Positions 12,200 through 24,214 of a stretch of DNA of 64,000 nucleotides are shown here, piece after piece. The first letter of the stretch is position 1; each line of letters begins with the position of its first letter. Origin of the DNA: Jaapia argillacea MUCL 33604 (Eukaryota > Basidiomycota > Agaricomycetes > Jaapiales > Jaapiaceae); the NCBI GenBank assembly GCA_000697665.1, contig KL197716.1:53682-117681 (forward strand). Direction: 5' to 3'. The position numbers were made by a program, and so were the translations under genes. The notes below the pieces were generated by a model. The model worked only from the letters and a program-made list of their open reading frames with translations. It was not told the origin of the DNA and ran no database searches.

Positions 12200-15060
12200 G
12201 AAAAGTTCATGTCCGTCTCAACATTCGGAACTCGGGGCGAAAACAGGAATCTGTACTTGAGAGACTCGCCTATATCCGACCACTTTCCGTGGTTTGAACA
12301 ACTCGATTCCAACCGGACTTCCTCTCCTGAACGCACGCACCCTATCCACGCCATGTGAACTCAAACTTCACTGAACCTTCGGCCACTCCAAGTTCGCCAC
12401 CATCGAGGGGTATTCTTACGATGATACCGTTAATCAGGTTGTTCGTGACGTTAGCGAACGTGCAGACGAACGCTCGGGATTAGGTATGGGAGGATGGTTT
12501 GTTGGAAGACGTTGGGCGAGGGGGGGGAATGCAACGGTATAGTTCGGCTGGGGGAGGTCATATCCCCCTGGCCAGTTCACAAATCGATCTCGAGTCAACA
12601 CAAGCGGCTTGCGGAACCGTACGTCCCAACCCGCTCTCCGACCTGCATAACCAAAGTCACTTCACGACCTTCATGTAGCCAGCGTTCATAACTTGATGAT
12701 CAGGCTTACCACAATACGATTCGGTCCACTACCACCGAACTTCCTCAATGACTAAACGACGATTCACAGCTCAATCATTTATCGAATCCAGCAAAAAGTG
12801 GGGCTTGAGGAGCAGAGAGGCCCATTTTTCAACCGTTATAACCAAATAATCTTGGTGCCGTCGGTTCCAGGTGATGACGGAGCTGGCGAATGAGTAGGAG
12901 GAGCCGGGATTGATGACGAGTCGTATAGAGATTAAATCTGACCGATGGAACAGTTTGGCGATAGTATCAAGGGAGGAGCAGGTCTGAAGTAGGTGGTGAG
13001 TTGAAGTTGCAGTTGGGCCTGGGGGGGTGTTGGTCCGTAGACGCAGTGCCAAAAGCCCAGCAGGTACGACTGTCTACCGAAGTGTCCTAGGGGAGCCGGC
13101 GAAGGAGCCCACCGTCGCTGGGATTATCGTGAGCGGAATGCAGATGGAGTTTGCTTCTCCACCACTCACTTCAAGTTGAAGCCTGAAAGCAGAGCATGCC
13201 GTAGACTTTGAAAGGCAAATGACTGCTCGGCGCTTCCTACAGTATGGAAGGTTTTGGATAACCCAACAGACCCTCTTCCGCCTGCTCTCTCCACGATGAA
13301 CCCGTCCCATCCACCCCAGATACCCTCATTCTGTCCGCCATTATCGCGTCTCACAACCCGAATCGACGCCGATTCGAGCCCCTCATCCAACCCTCCCCCA
13401 ACCAGCCTTTCATAACCGACTCGTCACCTCGAGCGTTGAACTAATGACCAAGAATCCGTAATTAGGATGTAGCGATGGTGTTCAGCATCGATACTACATC
13501 TACTTCGATAGGTCAGATGAATTATGCGAATAAGTCGTCGGAACTCACACAAGCGAGTCAGGGAACATCCACCTCTTAGTCAACGAATCCTTCGATCACG
13601 AGGGATCATCGTCGCTCTGTTGAAGACCGAGTGGTCCCAGCGATACGGAGGGCCAGGGGGAGCGAGGGATTGATGGATCGATGACAATAAGATTTGACAG
13701 GATCCAACCATTCGGTGAGACGTATCGCGTACATAGTAACCATTAAAGAGCACGCTCCAGCGGAGGTGGGAATATTTCGACCGTCGTCGAACTCTTGGTG
13801 GGGGAGCGTATTGAGATGGGCGACAGAGGAGTGCTTTGAGGCTTAGAGACGGTTGACTAGGGTGAGAAGTGGTTCGATAACAATACTAACGTAAAAAATT
13901 TACCAGCTTGTACGAATGTCGAGAGCCCTCAACCAGTGACGTCGACGAGGATCTGACCTAGCAGCTAACCCCAACCATTGCCCCGCAGACGGTAGCCACA
14001 GCTCAACACTCCGCCAAAAGTACTTGACGAGAAAGGGAGAGATGCAGTGGGTAAGTGAGTTACTTTGGTAACGAGGAATGGGAGAATGGGGCGGTGAAGA
14101 TAATGAGCATGCCGAGGAGGAATCCTTCGAGATTGTTAGTCCAAACGAGAATAAGTTCGGTAACCATGGTCAGGGTGTTCATCGACCTCACTACTAGAAG
14201 GAGGGCTTTGGGAGGGCTTCGAGAAGAGGGAAGCTAAAAATAGGGCACCGAGGATATTGAGAATGACGACGGAATGGTTTCGATGGTGAGAGCACTAATA
14301 CACAACTTACATGCTGTGTCTGTGGTTTTAAGCCAGACTTCACACAAGACATAGCCCACAGATACCACTCGCCATCGCCCATTCACTCGTCGAATTACTT
14401 ACCGCGGTGGGAATGAACTGAGAAGGGGGCGTAGAGTTGGTTACTTCGGTAATGAGTTGACCAGAGAACGGGCGGTAAGGATTTGACCATGACGACGGAG
14501 GGACTCTGCGAAGAATTAAGATGGGTTGAGAATCGGTTCGATGACAAGAGACGTAATACCAACTCACAAGTTTGTATTACTATATCGTTGGTCTTTGATC
14601 CTCATGTTGCTCAAACAAAGCGCAACATCCGACCCGAATCTTCCACTTTTCTGATGACCATCCTTCTGGTACACATCAACCACTCATCGAGCCGTCTGAA
14701 AGGAGAAGAGGCGGTCAGACGATTGTGTGGGTAAGGGGTCGAGGCGAGAATGGCGATGCAGGGTAGTGCCGCCAAAAACGCGATGCAGTCCTCCGGATTG
14801 ATCAATTCAGGTAGACGGTCCTCGGGTCGTGGCATGTGGGGATCCAGGCATGGATGATGTTTGGGATGGGTTTACAAAGCGCACTATAGCCAGAGATGGT
14901 TAGATGGAATGAGAATACCACTTACGTGGGTCCTCATCGCAGTACTACCAGACTATACCAGATGGACATACCTTCGTCGATAGACTCATCATCTCCCGTA
15001 CGTCCAAGTGTCATAGACTGTCGGCGGTTGGCTAGTGAATCGAGCGGGGTAACCTGTCTC
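12200..15060 (-). pseudogene. Mosaic of decayed sequences (unit 3)
   Basis: This stretch has no intact gene. It holds remnants of the same minus-strand family: VVILNILGALFLASLFSKPS near 14200-14280, SWAMASG-like residues near 14350-14390, and PEDRLPEL near 14790-14830. It also holds a segment at about 12890-13050 that is homologous to 44265-44390. Frames are interrupted repeatedly. Between the remnants (12.35-12.75 and 13.4-13.75 kb) I see no convincing coding pattern. Confidence 0.35.
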
Positions 15061-15212
15061 TGGGTGTCGGTCCAATCGGCTTTGCTTCGTCGGCACTGCA
15101 GGCAAAGGACATCGCGGAGTTTGAAACGCAGAGCACTCGAGCGTAGCCCGCGGATGTCGTCTTGACTTCCGTGCCTGCGAGAGGCGGAATCTAACTGGTC
15201 TATCATTCTGAA

Positions 15213-15426
15213 TTGGGCCGTACCACTCTACACACGCAGATAAGTCCTGAGGTAGCGACAGGGTGCAAGACCTCGGACCGAAGACAGGATAATGAAACGG
15301 TTTTGCAACGTCATGGAGTGCGAAGATTATTACCGCGAGAGTCAGCAGGATTGCTAGTATGTCTTCTATTGATTGACAGTGACCAATCAGTCGTAGAAGC
15401 TTGAAGACTAGGCGAACAATTGTCAA
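15213..15426 (-). pseudogene. Second copy of the decayed membrane-protein exon
   Basis: Homologous to 353-550, with EDILAILLTLAVIIFALHDVAKP on the minus strand. Downstream of that motif the reading frame changes relative to the first copy, so at least one copy is damaged. It again lies directly upstream of, and divergent from, a DUF6533 gene. Confidence 0.3.
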
Positions 15427-15788
15427 TTAGGCGGAGGCAGGATGAGATCAAAAACAGTTGAACTGCGAGGCCCGGGGTGACCCTTGAATGGAGTCGCCTT
15501 TCACAGACCTTTTCAATGAACGTCGAGGCTTGGCGCACCCTGTCGGACCCACTCTGGCCCGGCGTTTCATTGAATTCTCCCGCAGCGTCCTGTGCTGTAA
15601 GCGCTCAACACATCGATCTAACTTTCGCCCATCAGTTAACCTCACCTATTACTTCCGTTGTCAAAGCGGAACCCAACCTTATGCTGGGCCGAGGTATATG
15701 TGTCGCAGGCCTTAGCCAGAGAGTGCAAGTCATCTACTTGGCCTCCTCGTTCTAGCTGGTCCATTCCCCACCTTGGTATTTCTTCCAC

Positions 15789-17626
15789 ATGCAAGGCTTT
15801 GATCCCGTTGCCTTCATTCAGAATGTGCAGTTTCTCCGCTTATTCCAACGTGAGTTCGGAGCGGAAATTTGGAAAGTCACCCAGGCGCCTGATTACTATT
15901 TTTGCGCCAGTTTCAGGAACCGTTGTCACCATTTACGATCACTGTGAGCGACGTTCACCCACCCCTGTGCGTCCCCGAACTACTAAAAGCCTAAGATCTC
16001 CTGGCCAGCGATTCTCTTTGACCGAGAGGTTGGCTATGACGTCTTCCTTCCTTTCGATTTTCACTGACGATCATTGATGTTTAACGCGTTAGGTGGAGCT
16101 TATCTGGGTATGTCATTGGTTTCCTCCCAGTTATCGACCGCTGATCCGTTATATTTGCAGGAGCGTCCGGGAATTATTGCCAAGACATTCTTTTTCCTGG
16201 TACTAGTAATTCCCTCCCCACCGTATACCACCGTTGACCCTAGTTCAGATTCGATACTGTGGCGATTGTATCATCATGTAAGTCTACCATCTGCGCAAGA
16301 TGATTGATATCATGCCGATGCCTCCCTCCTCCGCGCAGCGCCATCTTAATCCGTACGTTTATCTCCATATCCATCTGGCTGGCACCCTACTGATTTTCAG
16401 CCGCCTAGCTTTCCTCACCGAGGTCACCTCGGATAGCGTAAGTTTCTCATCTTATCCGTCATTCGTCTGTTCATCGTTGACGGTCCCACTGTTGTCAGTC
16501 GTGAGTCAAGGTTCATTTGTTTCAAGTGCGCCAAGTCATCCCTTTCACTTTACATACGTATGGATCACGCAGATGTTCGTGCACGTCCTCTTCATTGAGA
16601 AATTTGCTAAACTCTAATGTTTCAGGCCACAGCCGTTTTCTGCTGCAAATATGGGCTACCGTAATACCCGTCTGGACTGTGCAAGGTATGCATGAAGTCG
16701 CCCGTCGAGGGCCGGCTATCCCCTCGGGCTCGACTATGGTCATATCTCATCTCTGCATCCAAAGTTATCATGCAGTTCCGAGTCTACGCATTATACAACC
16801 GCGCGAAATGGGTTCTAGCTCTCACTATGACGTGTTTCATAACCCAACTTGCGATGGTAATGGCTTTTCTTGCCTCGTATCGAGATGTCCAACGTATGAC
16901 TTACCTCGCCCACCCTCTTGTCAAATTTGTTGATTCACTGATTTCACCCTTCCCGTTAGTCATCATCATCAAACTCGATCCCTGGACGAGCTGTATTGTA
17001 ACCCATATGCCACCCGATGCAGTTGGACCGTGGATCTCAGCCATGGCTTTTGAAGGAATCTTGTTTTTTCTCGTGCTCTACAAGACGGTGGTGCATTTGT
17101 TACGGCTGAACTATCCTTTGACGAGGAATAGTGTTACCCAGGTTCTAGTGAGAGATAATATCTTCTATTTCTTCGTGTTCGTCTCTCCCTTTTCTCTACC
17201 CGAGTCGTTTAACGATCTTGCTCACCTCGCGCTTTTCAGTGTATTCTCGCTTTATTGTCTGACGGTCCTCGCTTGGTACACTTTCCCCGTACGTTCCCAT
17301 ACACACCCCATTGTCTTCACCCCTTTCGCATTCTCAGCCACTTAACCGTCTCTCCTCGTCACCAGATAATCTGGATCCAGATATTCAGCAACTTGAACGT
17401 CACAGCAACCTGCATCCTCGGATCTCGCCTCATTCTCAACATCAGAGAAGCATCGTATCGATACGAGGAGTGTGTAAACACGCAGGAGATCGAATTTCAG
17501 TTGAGGGAGTTGGCGCATGGAGTTGACCGAGGAGCGTTGGTTTCGGGCGATGATAACTTGGTTCGTGGTAGTCACGATGAGAACGGGGTCGAGGGCGAGG
17601 GTGAATCTCGCCAGGTGATTGTATAG
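15789..17626 (+). CDS. DUF6533-domain multi-pass membrane protein, copy D (alpha subfamily)
   Basis: Fourth unit of the array, highly similar to copies A and E including about 200 bp of upstream sequence. The start MQGFDPVAFIQNVQFLRLFQ is followed by SGTVVTIYDH, ILFDRE, VELIW, ERPGIIAKTFFFL, IMQFRVYALYNRAKWVLAL, ITQLAMVMAFLASYRDVQ, PPDAVGPWISAMAFEGILFF, LVRDNIFYFF and GSRLILNIREA. The apparent extra base near 16380 lies in an intron running from GTACGT to GCCTAG, whose ends are conserved in all five copies. I see no damage to the coding exons. Predicted membrane protein, function unknown. Confidence 0.72.
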
Positions 17627-17639
17627 TCCATCTACTTTG

Positions 17640-19600
17640 CACGCCCCGCAACGAGCTTGTACGATTTGGATGGATGGACTATTTCGTGCAGTTTGAATAT
17701 TATTCGAGGCTAATCTCTTGCCAACAGGCTCTACTCGATTTCACTTGACAGACTTCCGGTTTTTCACTGCCTGGGGGCCTAGGTGCCCCCGAAGTTCTAT
17801 TTCTGCTGAATTTTGAAAAGCTCAACCCGACAAATCCATTCGCTTCGACCAACCAGATGTCCTATCACCACATCGGCTTCTCGTCAATAGACTCTGCAGT
17901 TCAATCTCTTCTGGTTTCGTTGCACCTGTGGGACTGGATAAGATGCTGCGCTTCGGCCGGTTCACTGCTGTCCGCGAGACGGTTGGTTGGGGTGTTAAGT
18001 GGGATATTGAAATTAGGGAAAGATTTTGGAATGTCTAATCGAACTATTGAGGCTCCGTGTTATGCATGTTACGTTCCACACCCGTTCTTCGTTAGTTCCA
18101 CTGGTTTCAAAAGGCAACCCATGAGAGTCTCTGTAAGCCAACAAGCAACTCCCGCGTGCCTTTCGCTAACACCCAAGGCGAACATCACATCTTCCTTCCT
18201 CGTTAAACAGGAGAATCAGCTCACTGTTCGATAGTTCAAACGAGCGACGTATCTTGCTTCTCAGATCAGCCGCACTCTTAAAGCGGTAATAGGAACGACT
18301 CTATTCACGTATCCACCTGGACCTGTTGATGGCGAATATCTTCTCTAGCCACTCGACTCATCGGCGCTGATTAAGAGCCAGGACTTGGGTGACGAACGAG
18401 TGGTCGATGGAGAACGGTATAGGCGGAGGTCATGGGGTCGATCAATACAGAACACCAACCCCGGCGGAGAGCGGTCGATGGCTGGGGTGGTAAGAGAGGG
18501 TCGGTGAGAAGGGACAGAGGTTGGATTACGAGGAATTGGGTGAAGCAGTTTTGAGGGTCGACCCGTGGATGACAAAAACTCAGCGCTAACCAAATCATAT
18601 TTAGGGCCAGGGAATCAGGTTGAACGGTCGAATCAACGAGGTCTCACCTTCGACAAGAATCTATTTGATTGGGATACAAGGGTATCGTCGAGGGGATGAG
18701 ACAGAGAGATCGAGATGGCAAGGATAGTGAAAGTTGTCGTTGCAGGGTTCGGCATAGCCTCTGTCGAAGCAACTTGGCCTGGCATTGATTTGGCGCCGAA
18801 GACAAGCGCCCGTCAGAGATAGGCGACTCTCAGAGAAGAGTTGAAACGAATCTATTTCTGGGTCAGAAAATCTTGAAACTCCCAATTCCTTCACAGAATG
18901 TATCATATCATTCTCATCCCTGAACCCAACATCCCATTTACCTTCTATCGGCTCCTAGATTCGCTTGAAGATGGTTTAGCTAGGGAGGCTATTCGCTAGG
19001 CCGATGATACGGTATAACGAGCCAATAATCAGCACGTCCCGTAGTATCTCAGATCACACCAGTACCGAGCTGCCACCTGTCCTATTCGATAGAAGCAGAC
19101 GAGTGATAGACAAAAGCAGAGTAATACGAGTGTGTTGATAATAAAGACTGAGGAGTGAAGACTACTGTCTCTCGCAAAGTCCGTACGAAACCAAACAGCT
19201 ACAAACTAACGCCACAGCTTCGCTTTCCTTACATATTGTGACTGACCAGCAAACTATCAGTGACTTCCATAGCCGTTTGTTCCTATCATCCGGCAGGACG
19301 GCGGCTCGAGACATCCCCCAACTAGCGAAACTTCGTTCCGGGTCCTCCAATACATCGATGCATCACCCAAAAAACGCGAATAGCCTCAAGCGACGTGCCG
19401 ACGGCACGCGAGTCAAAAGCTTGTATCTCTCGTTCCCGACGCTAACCCCATTCCTTCGGCCTCGCTTATGGTCTCACCCGACTGTTTCCCCTTCCACTCC
19501 ACCCCTTCTTATCCAACAATTGAGGAGCCGCAGCGAACGGGTCCGACAAGAGGAGATGTGAAATGAACTATAGCATCGTACGATTGTCAATTGGGCGAAG
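17640..19600. other. No recognised gene; degenerate duplicated segments
   Basis: The first part is the conserved 3' flank of the DUF6533 unit. About 18180-18240 resembles sequence at 22070-22140. About 18549-18725 is homologous to 51651-51830, upstream of the NACHT gene. The rest, including several open frames shorter than 130 codons, shows no family I recognise. Confidence 0.4.
18549..18725. repeat. Dispersed duplicated segment, copy 1
   Basis: Shares an ordered run of words with 51651-51830, including CTCAGCGCTAA, CAGGGAATCAGGTTGAA, AAGGTCTCACCTTC-like and GAGATCGAGATGG-like. The two copies are about 33 kb apart in the same orientation. On the minus strand both can be read as HLDLSV-containing fragments, but no gene is evident. 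Confidence 0.6.
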
Positions 19601-19956
19601 ACAGGATGAGGTCAGAAAGAGTTGAATTGCGACGGGTGTCGAAACGGACCCGTCAAGGGAGTCTCCTTTCACGAACCTTTTCAATGAACGTCCAGGCTTG
19701 GTGCACCTTGTCGGATCCACTGGCCCGGTGTTCCATTGAATTCTCCCGCCATGTCCTGTGTTGTAAGCACCCGAAACATCGATGTGACTTTCGCCCATCA
19801 GTTAACCTCACCTATTACCGCCGTTGTCAAAGCGGTCGCAAACTCATGCTGGTGCTATTGTATATGTGTCGCAAGCTTGGCCACAGAGTCCAAGTCGACC
19901 ACTCAGTGGCCTCCTCGATCTGGCTGGTCCATTCCCCACCTTGATATTTCTCCCAT

Positions 19957-21749
19957 ATGCAAGACTTTGATCCAGTTGCCTTCGTTCAGAACTTGCAGTT
20001 CCTCCGCTTATTCCAACGTGAGTTCGGAACGGAAACTCTGGAAAGTCACAGAGGTGCCTCACGACTACTGCGCCAGTTTCAGGAACCGTTGTCACCATTT
20101 ACGATCACTGTGAGCGTTCACCACCCCCGTGGCTCTCCGAAAGACTGGAAGCCTAACATCTCCCGGCCAGCGATTCTCTTTGACCGAGAGGTTGGCAATG
20201 ACGTCTCCTTTCCTTTCAAGTTCAACTGAGAATTATTGATGTCTGACGCGTTAGGTCGAGCTTATCTGGGTACGTTATTGGTTTCCTTTGAGTTGTCGAC
20301 TGCTGAACAGGAACATTGGCAGGAGCGTCCGGGAATTATTGCGAAGATATTCTTTTTCCTGGTACAAGTGATTTCCTCCCCACCGTGAACCACCATTGAC
20401 TCTAGTGCAGATTCGATATTGCGGCGATTGTATCATCATGTAAGTCTCTCATCTGTGTCAGATGGTTGATATCATGCCGATGCCTCCCTCCTCCTCGCAG
20501 CACTATCTTGATCCGTATCCTTGTCTCCATATCCGTCTGGCCCACCCTATTGATTTTCAGCCGCCTAGCTTTCCTCACTGAGGTCACCTCAGATAGCGTG
20601 AGTTCCTCACCCTATCGGTCATTCATCTACTCATCTTCGGCGCTCTAACTGTTATCAGTCGTGAGTCAAGATTCATTTGTTTTACGCCAAGTCATCCCTT
20701 TACATATATTCCTCACGCAGATGTTGGTACGACGCCCTCGTCATTGACAAACCGCTAAACTCTCGTGTTTCAGGCCATAGCCGATTTCTGCTGCAAATAT
20801 GGGCTACCGTCATCCCTGTCTGGACTGTGCAAGGTATGCATGAAGTCGCCCGTCGAAGGCCGGCTATCCCCTCAGGCTGGGCCATGGTCATATCTCATCT
20901 CTGCATCCAAAGTTATCATGCAGTTCCGAGTCTACGCATTGTACAACCGCGCAAAATGGGTTCTAGCTCTCAACCTTGACGTGTTTCATAACCCAACTTG
21001 CGATGGTAATGGCTTTTCTTGCCTCGTATCGAGACATCCAACGTATGAGTTACCTCGCCCACCCCTTTTCATTGTGTTGATTTGCTTTCGTTAGTCATCA
21101 TCATCACACTCGATCCCTGGACAAGCTGTATAGTGACCCATATGCCACCTGATGCAGTCGGACCGTGGATCTCAGCTATGGCTTTTGAAGGGATCTTGTT
21201 TCTTCTCGTGCTCTACAAGACGGTGGTACATTTGTTACAGCTGAACTATCCTTTGACGAGGAATAGTGTCACCCAGGTTCTACTGAGAGATAACATTTTC
21301 TATTTCGTCGTGTTCGTCTCTCCCATTTCCTTTATCGTTGATCTCGCTCACCTTGCAGTTTTCAGCGTATTCTCAATTTATTGCTTGACGGTCCTCGCCT
21401 GGTACACTTTCCCCGTGCGTTCCCATCTACACCCCTTTTTCTTCACCCCTTTCGCATTCTCGGGCACTTAACCGTCTCTCTGCGTTACCAGATAATCTGG
21501 ATCGAGATATTCAGCAACTTGAATGTCGCAGTAACCTGCATACTTGGGTCTCGGCTCATACTTAATATCAGAAAAGCATCGTATCGATATGAGGAGTGTG
21601 TAAACACGCAGGAGATTGAATTCCAGTTGAGGGAGTTGGTGTATGGAGTTGAACGAGGGGCGTGGGTTTCGGGCGATGACAGCTTGGCTCGTGGTAGTCA
21701 CGACAATAATGGGACCGAGGGTGAGGGTGAATCTCGCCAGGTTGTATAG
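19957..21749 (+). pseudogene. DUF6533-domain gene, copy E (alpha subfamily), probably broken
   Basis: Fifth unit of the array, with the exon pattern of copies A and D: MQDFDPVAFVQNLQFLRLFQ, SGTVVTIYDH, VELIW at 20255-20269, IMQFRVYALYNRAKWVLAL, PPDAVGPWISAMAFEGILFL, LLRDNIFYF and GSRLILNIRKA, ending with the acidic tail. In the exon after the RVYALYNR hallmark it carries one extra base near 20971-20980 compared with all other copies. This throws the next membrane span (ITQLAMVMAFLASYRD in copy D) out of frame. No nearby GT/AG pair would remove it. Either the copy is a recent pseudogene or the base is a sequencing error. All other exons look conserved. Confidence 0.65.
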
Positions 21750-22339
21750 TTGATCTACCTTGCACACCGCGGAATGCGCTTGTACGACTTGGATGAACGG
21801 ACTATTTCGCCGAGTTTGAATGCGCTAACTCCCTTGCTGTCTGCTAGATTCCACTGGACCGACTTCCGGTTTTTCACTGCCTGGGGTTGGACTTGGGTGC
21901 CCACTGTTTGTCGAAGTTCTATCGCTGTTGAATTATGAAAGCTTTTGGGATGTCTACTCGGAGGCTTGGAGACCAGCTCATTGAAATTCGAGGTGCGCGA
22001 GACAATCCATGGCCCGGGAGAGTTTTTGAACGGGCAACTCCCATACGCCTCAGTTTCGCTGACATCCGAGGCAAATGTCACATTTTTTCCTCCTTCCAGC
22101 TTCTTCGTCAAACATGAGAATCAGCCCCCTGCTCGACATGTTCAAACCAGCGACACATCGTAGCGTCTTGCTCTCGTTCAATCGACTGTGGCGGATGTCG
22201 CGGAGTTCTAAAGGCAAATCACAGTTCGAACTTCGCACTGGCACCAACCACTTTGCCCGCTTGCACCTCAGGCCTCCGACGTTCTTATTCTGCCCGTCGC
22301 ACAACCCCAACCCACTCCCAACCTACTTCTGAGATTGGT

Positions 22340-22530
22340 TTCTGACTCACTTCAGTCTAGATTTTCACAGTTTGAGGGACGTACTGTATCGAGACGAGAG
22401 GACGTGTTTTCTTGGGTCCAGTCATGGTTCAAATCTCATGGAGGCGCACCTTTTTCCCTCCCTTCCTTTCTCCCGAACACTTCTTTATACCAATACACCC
22501 ATTCGCAGCCTCTCGACTGCAGAATGCTTC
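22340..22530 (+). pseudogene. Fragment of a 3-dehydroshikimate-dehydratase-like gene
   Basis: Homologous to exon 2 and the start of exon 3 of the intact gene at 44806-46493, including the intron between them. The exon-2 region (TTTTCACAGTTTGAGGG onward) and the polypyrimidine-rich intron are clearly alignable. Upstream and downstream exons are missing. Because the intron is retained, the fragment arose by DNA duplication, not by retroposition. Confidence 0.6.
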
Positions 22531-22539
22531 AAACCGACC

Positions 22540-24200
22540 CTTCCGCCAATAGGGCTGTGAGGTGTGGGTTGTCGATGGATGGGTGTGGTGGAACCTAGCT
22601 GGGTAGATGGGATGGGTCGAAAGTTGCCGAGCGAATGGAGTGGAGTATGCTGTCTCTGGGGTTGGCCTCTGTTGTTTCAGTTCCATGGGTTCGTCGACAC
22701 TAACTTGTAGCCTGGGCTTATGTTCCTACCGTACGAAAAGCTCGACCCTCTGACCCATTCCCACTCTGTCCATCATGCTCCCGTTGAGGGTCGGAGACCA
22801 GCTCTATTTCAAGGAACTTCGGATTGACGAGGGCAGTGACTATGCGGTTAAGTTCCAAACTCGTTCTTCGTAAGTTCAACTCTTTTCCAAACGCAATCCA
22901 TCCTTGATTTTTTGTGCAGGCAACTCCCACGTCTCGTCTTCCGTTAACGTCCAATACGAACGTCGTATATTCTTCCTCCCTCCCGTCATACTTGAGCGGC
23001 AATCTCGCTGCTCGGCGTGTTTCAACGAGGGAAGCATGTCGCTCTCACATCAGCCGCGCTCTAGATCCAGTACCCGGAATAATTATATTCGCCTGTTCAC
23101 CCAGACTTGTTGATCCTGAATGTCCCCTCTAACCTTGTATGGTCCTTCGCCTCATCGTTCGCGGGTCGTTTCATTTAGTCGGACAGCATCCAACTACAGT
23201 GGACCCTAGCCCCCGAGTTCGTTGTCATCTCGGGTCGTATTCGCTCACGCTCATCAGCTTACCTCTCCTTGTCACCCTTCGTGAATTCGCCTGAGCACTC
23301 TCTGGCTTGAAGCAGGTGTTCAGATGCGAACGGCTGAGAACTGAGGTTCATACGCTTGGGGTTGTCGGGTCTTCTCGCGTGGCGAGGAAATAACGGGTTG
23401 CTCATTCTCACATCTCGCGATTTTTCTCAGACACATTGCCACAAGGCTCCTTTGGCCAACCACTCCTTTCTGATACCCCCTCTCCTTCTGGTGTTCTGAG
23501 ATTCAGGCTCGTTGCTATGGAGAGATTTGAAACGATGGTGTTTTGGGGTTCGGCGGCCATGGAGAGGGGTTACAGAATATCGGTGCGAGTTTACGGGGAT
23601 GGATTCCAGACTTCCGGAGGTTATCACCACGAACTCTCGGAGTGGTCTGTTATACATGACCCTAGCTCGCAGAGATCCTTCCGGATCCTTCATTACGCCT
23701 TTTCCGTTTGCACATGTGAGACCATCCCTGCTCCGTCATCGTTGGGCTGCTCATTGTAATGCTAGGTCTGACTCTCCTGGATGCAGGCAATCGGATATTC
23801 ACCTGGCTTCCAACCTCGTCATGCCACCACCTTTGCTAACCGGCTGTACCTCAGAATATCTCGTGATTTCTACCTTGCTACTTACTTAGCAACTCCGACG
23901 AACGACCCGCTACCGCCGGCATACTCCTTCCTGGGAGCTTCAGTGGCTTTGGCATCGACTGTCACTGCCGCTTCCGATTCACTCACTGGCACTCGTGTAC
24001 CTGAGCCCTTACCTGAGTTAATTTGTATCACAGGACGATTCAACCGAGGTGTCGCCAATCGTAGATCACCCGAGTATCAAGCAAGAAATGTGACATGTAC
24101 AAAACTCGGTATTGATGATGAGGTGTCCATGTAAATACAATGAAATGGTTGCACTGCAACGATACAGAGTACGTGAATACAAGGGCCTGGAAAGCAGCCA
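22540..24200. other. No recognised gene; duplicated degenerate segments
   Basis: About 22750-23460 aligns in pieces with 3060-3500 and with 37870-38280, for example the words around ACGCTTGGGGTTGTCGGGT and GGCTCCTTTGGCCAAC. On the minus strand near 23120-23190 a degenerate version of the RERWGEG segment of 3142-3330 can be read. No open gene can be supported. Confidence 0.4.
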
Positions 24201-24214
24201 GCGAAGGTGGACAC

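Noticed and set aside
16370-16400. Apparent frameshift in copy D, and an in-frame TAG at the equivalent place in copy A
   Set aside because: Both fall within an intron running from GTATGT/GTACGT to GCCTAG, whose ends are conserved in all five copies.
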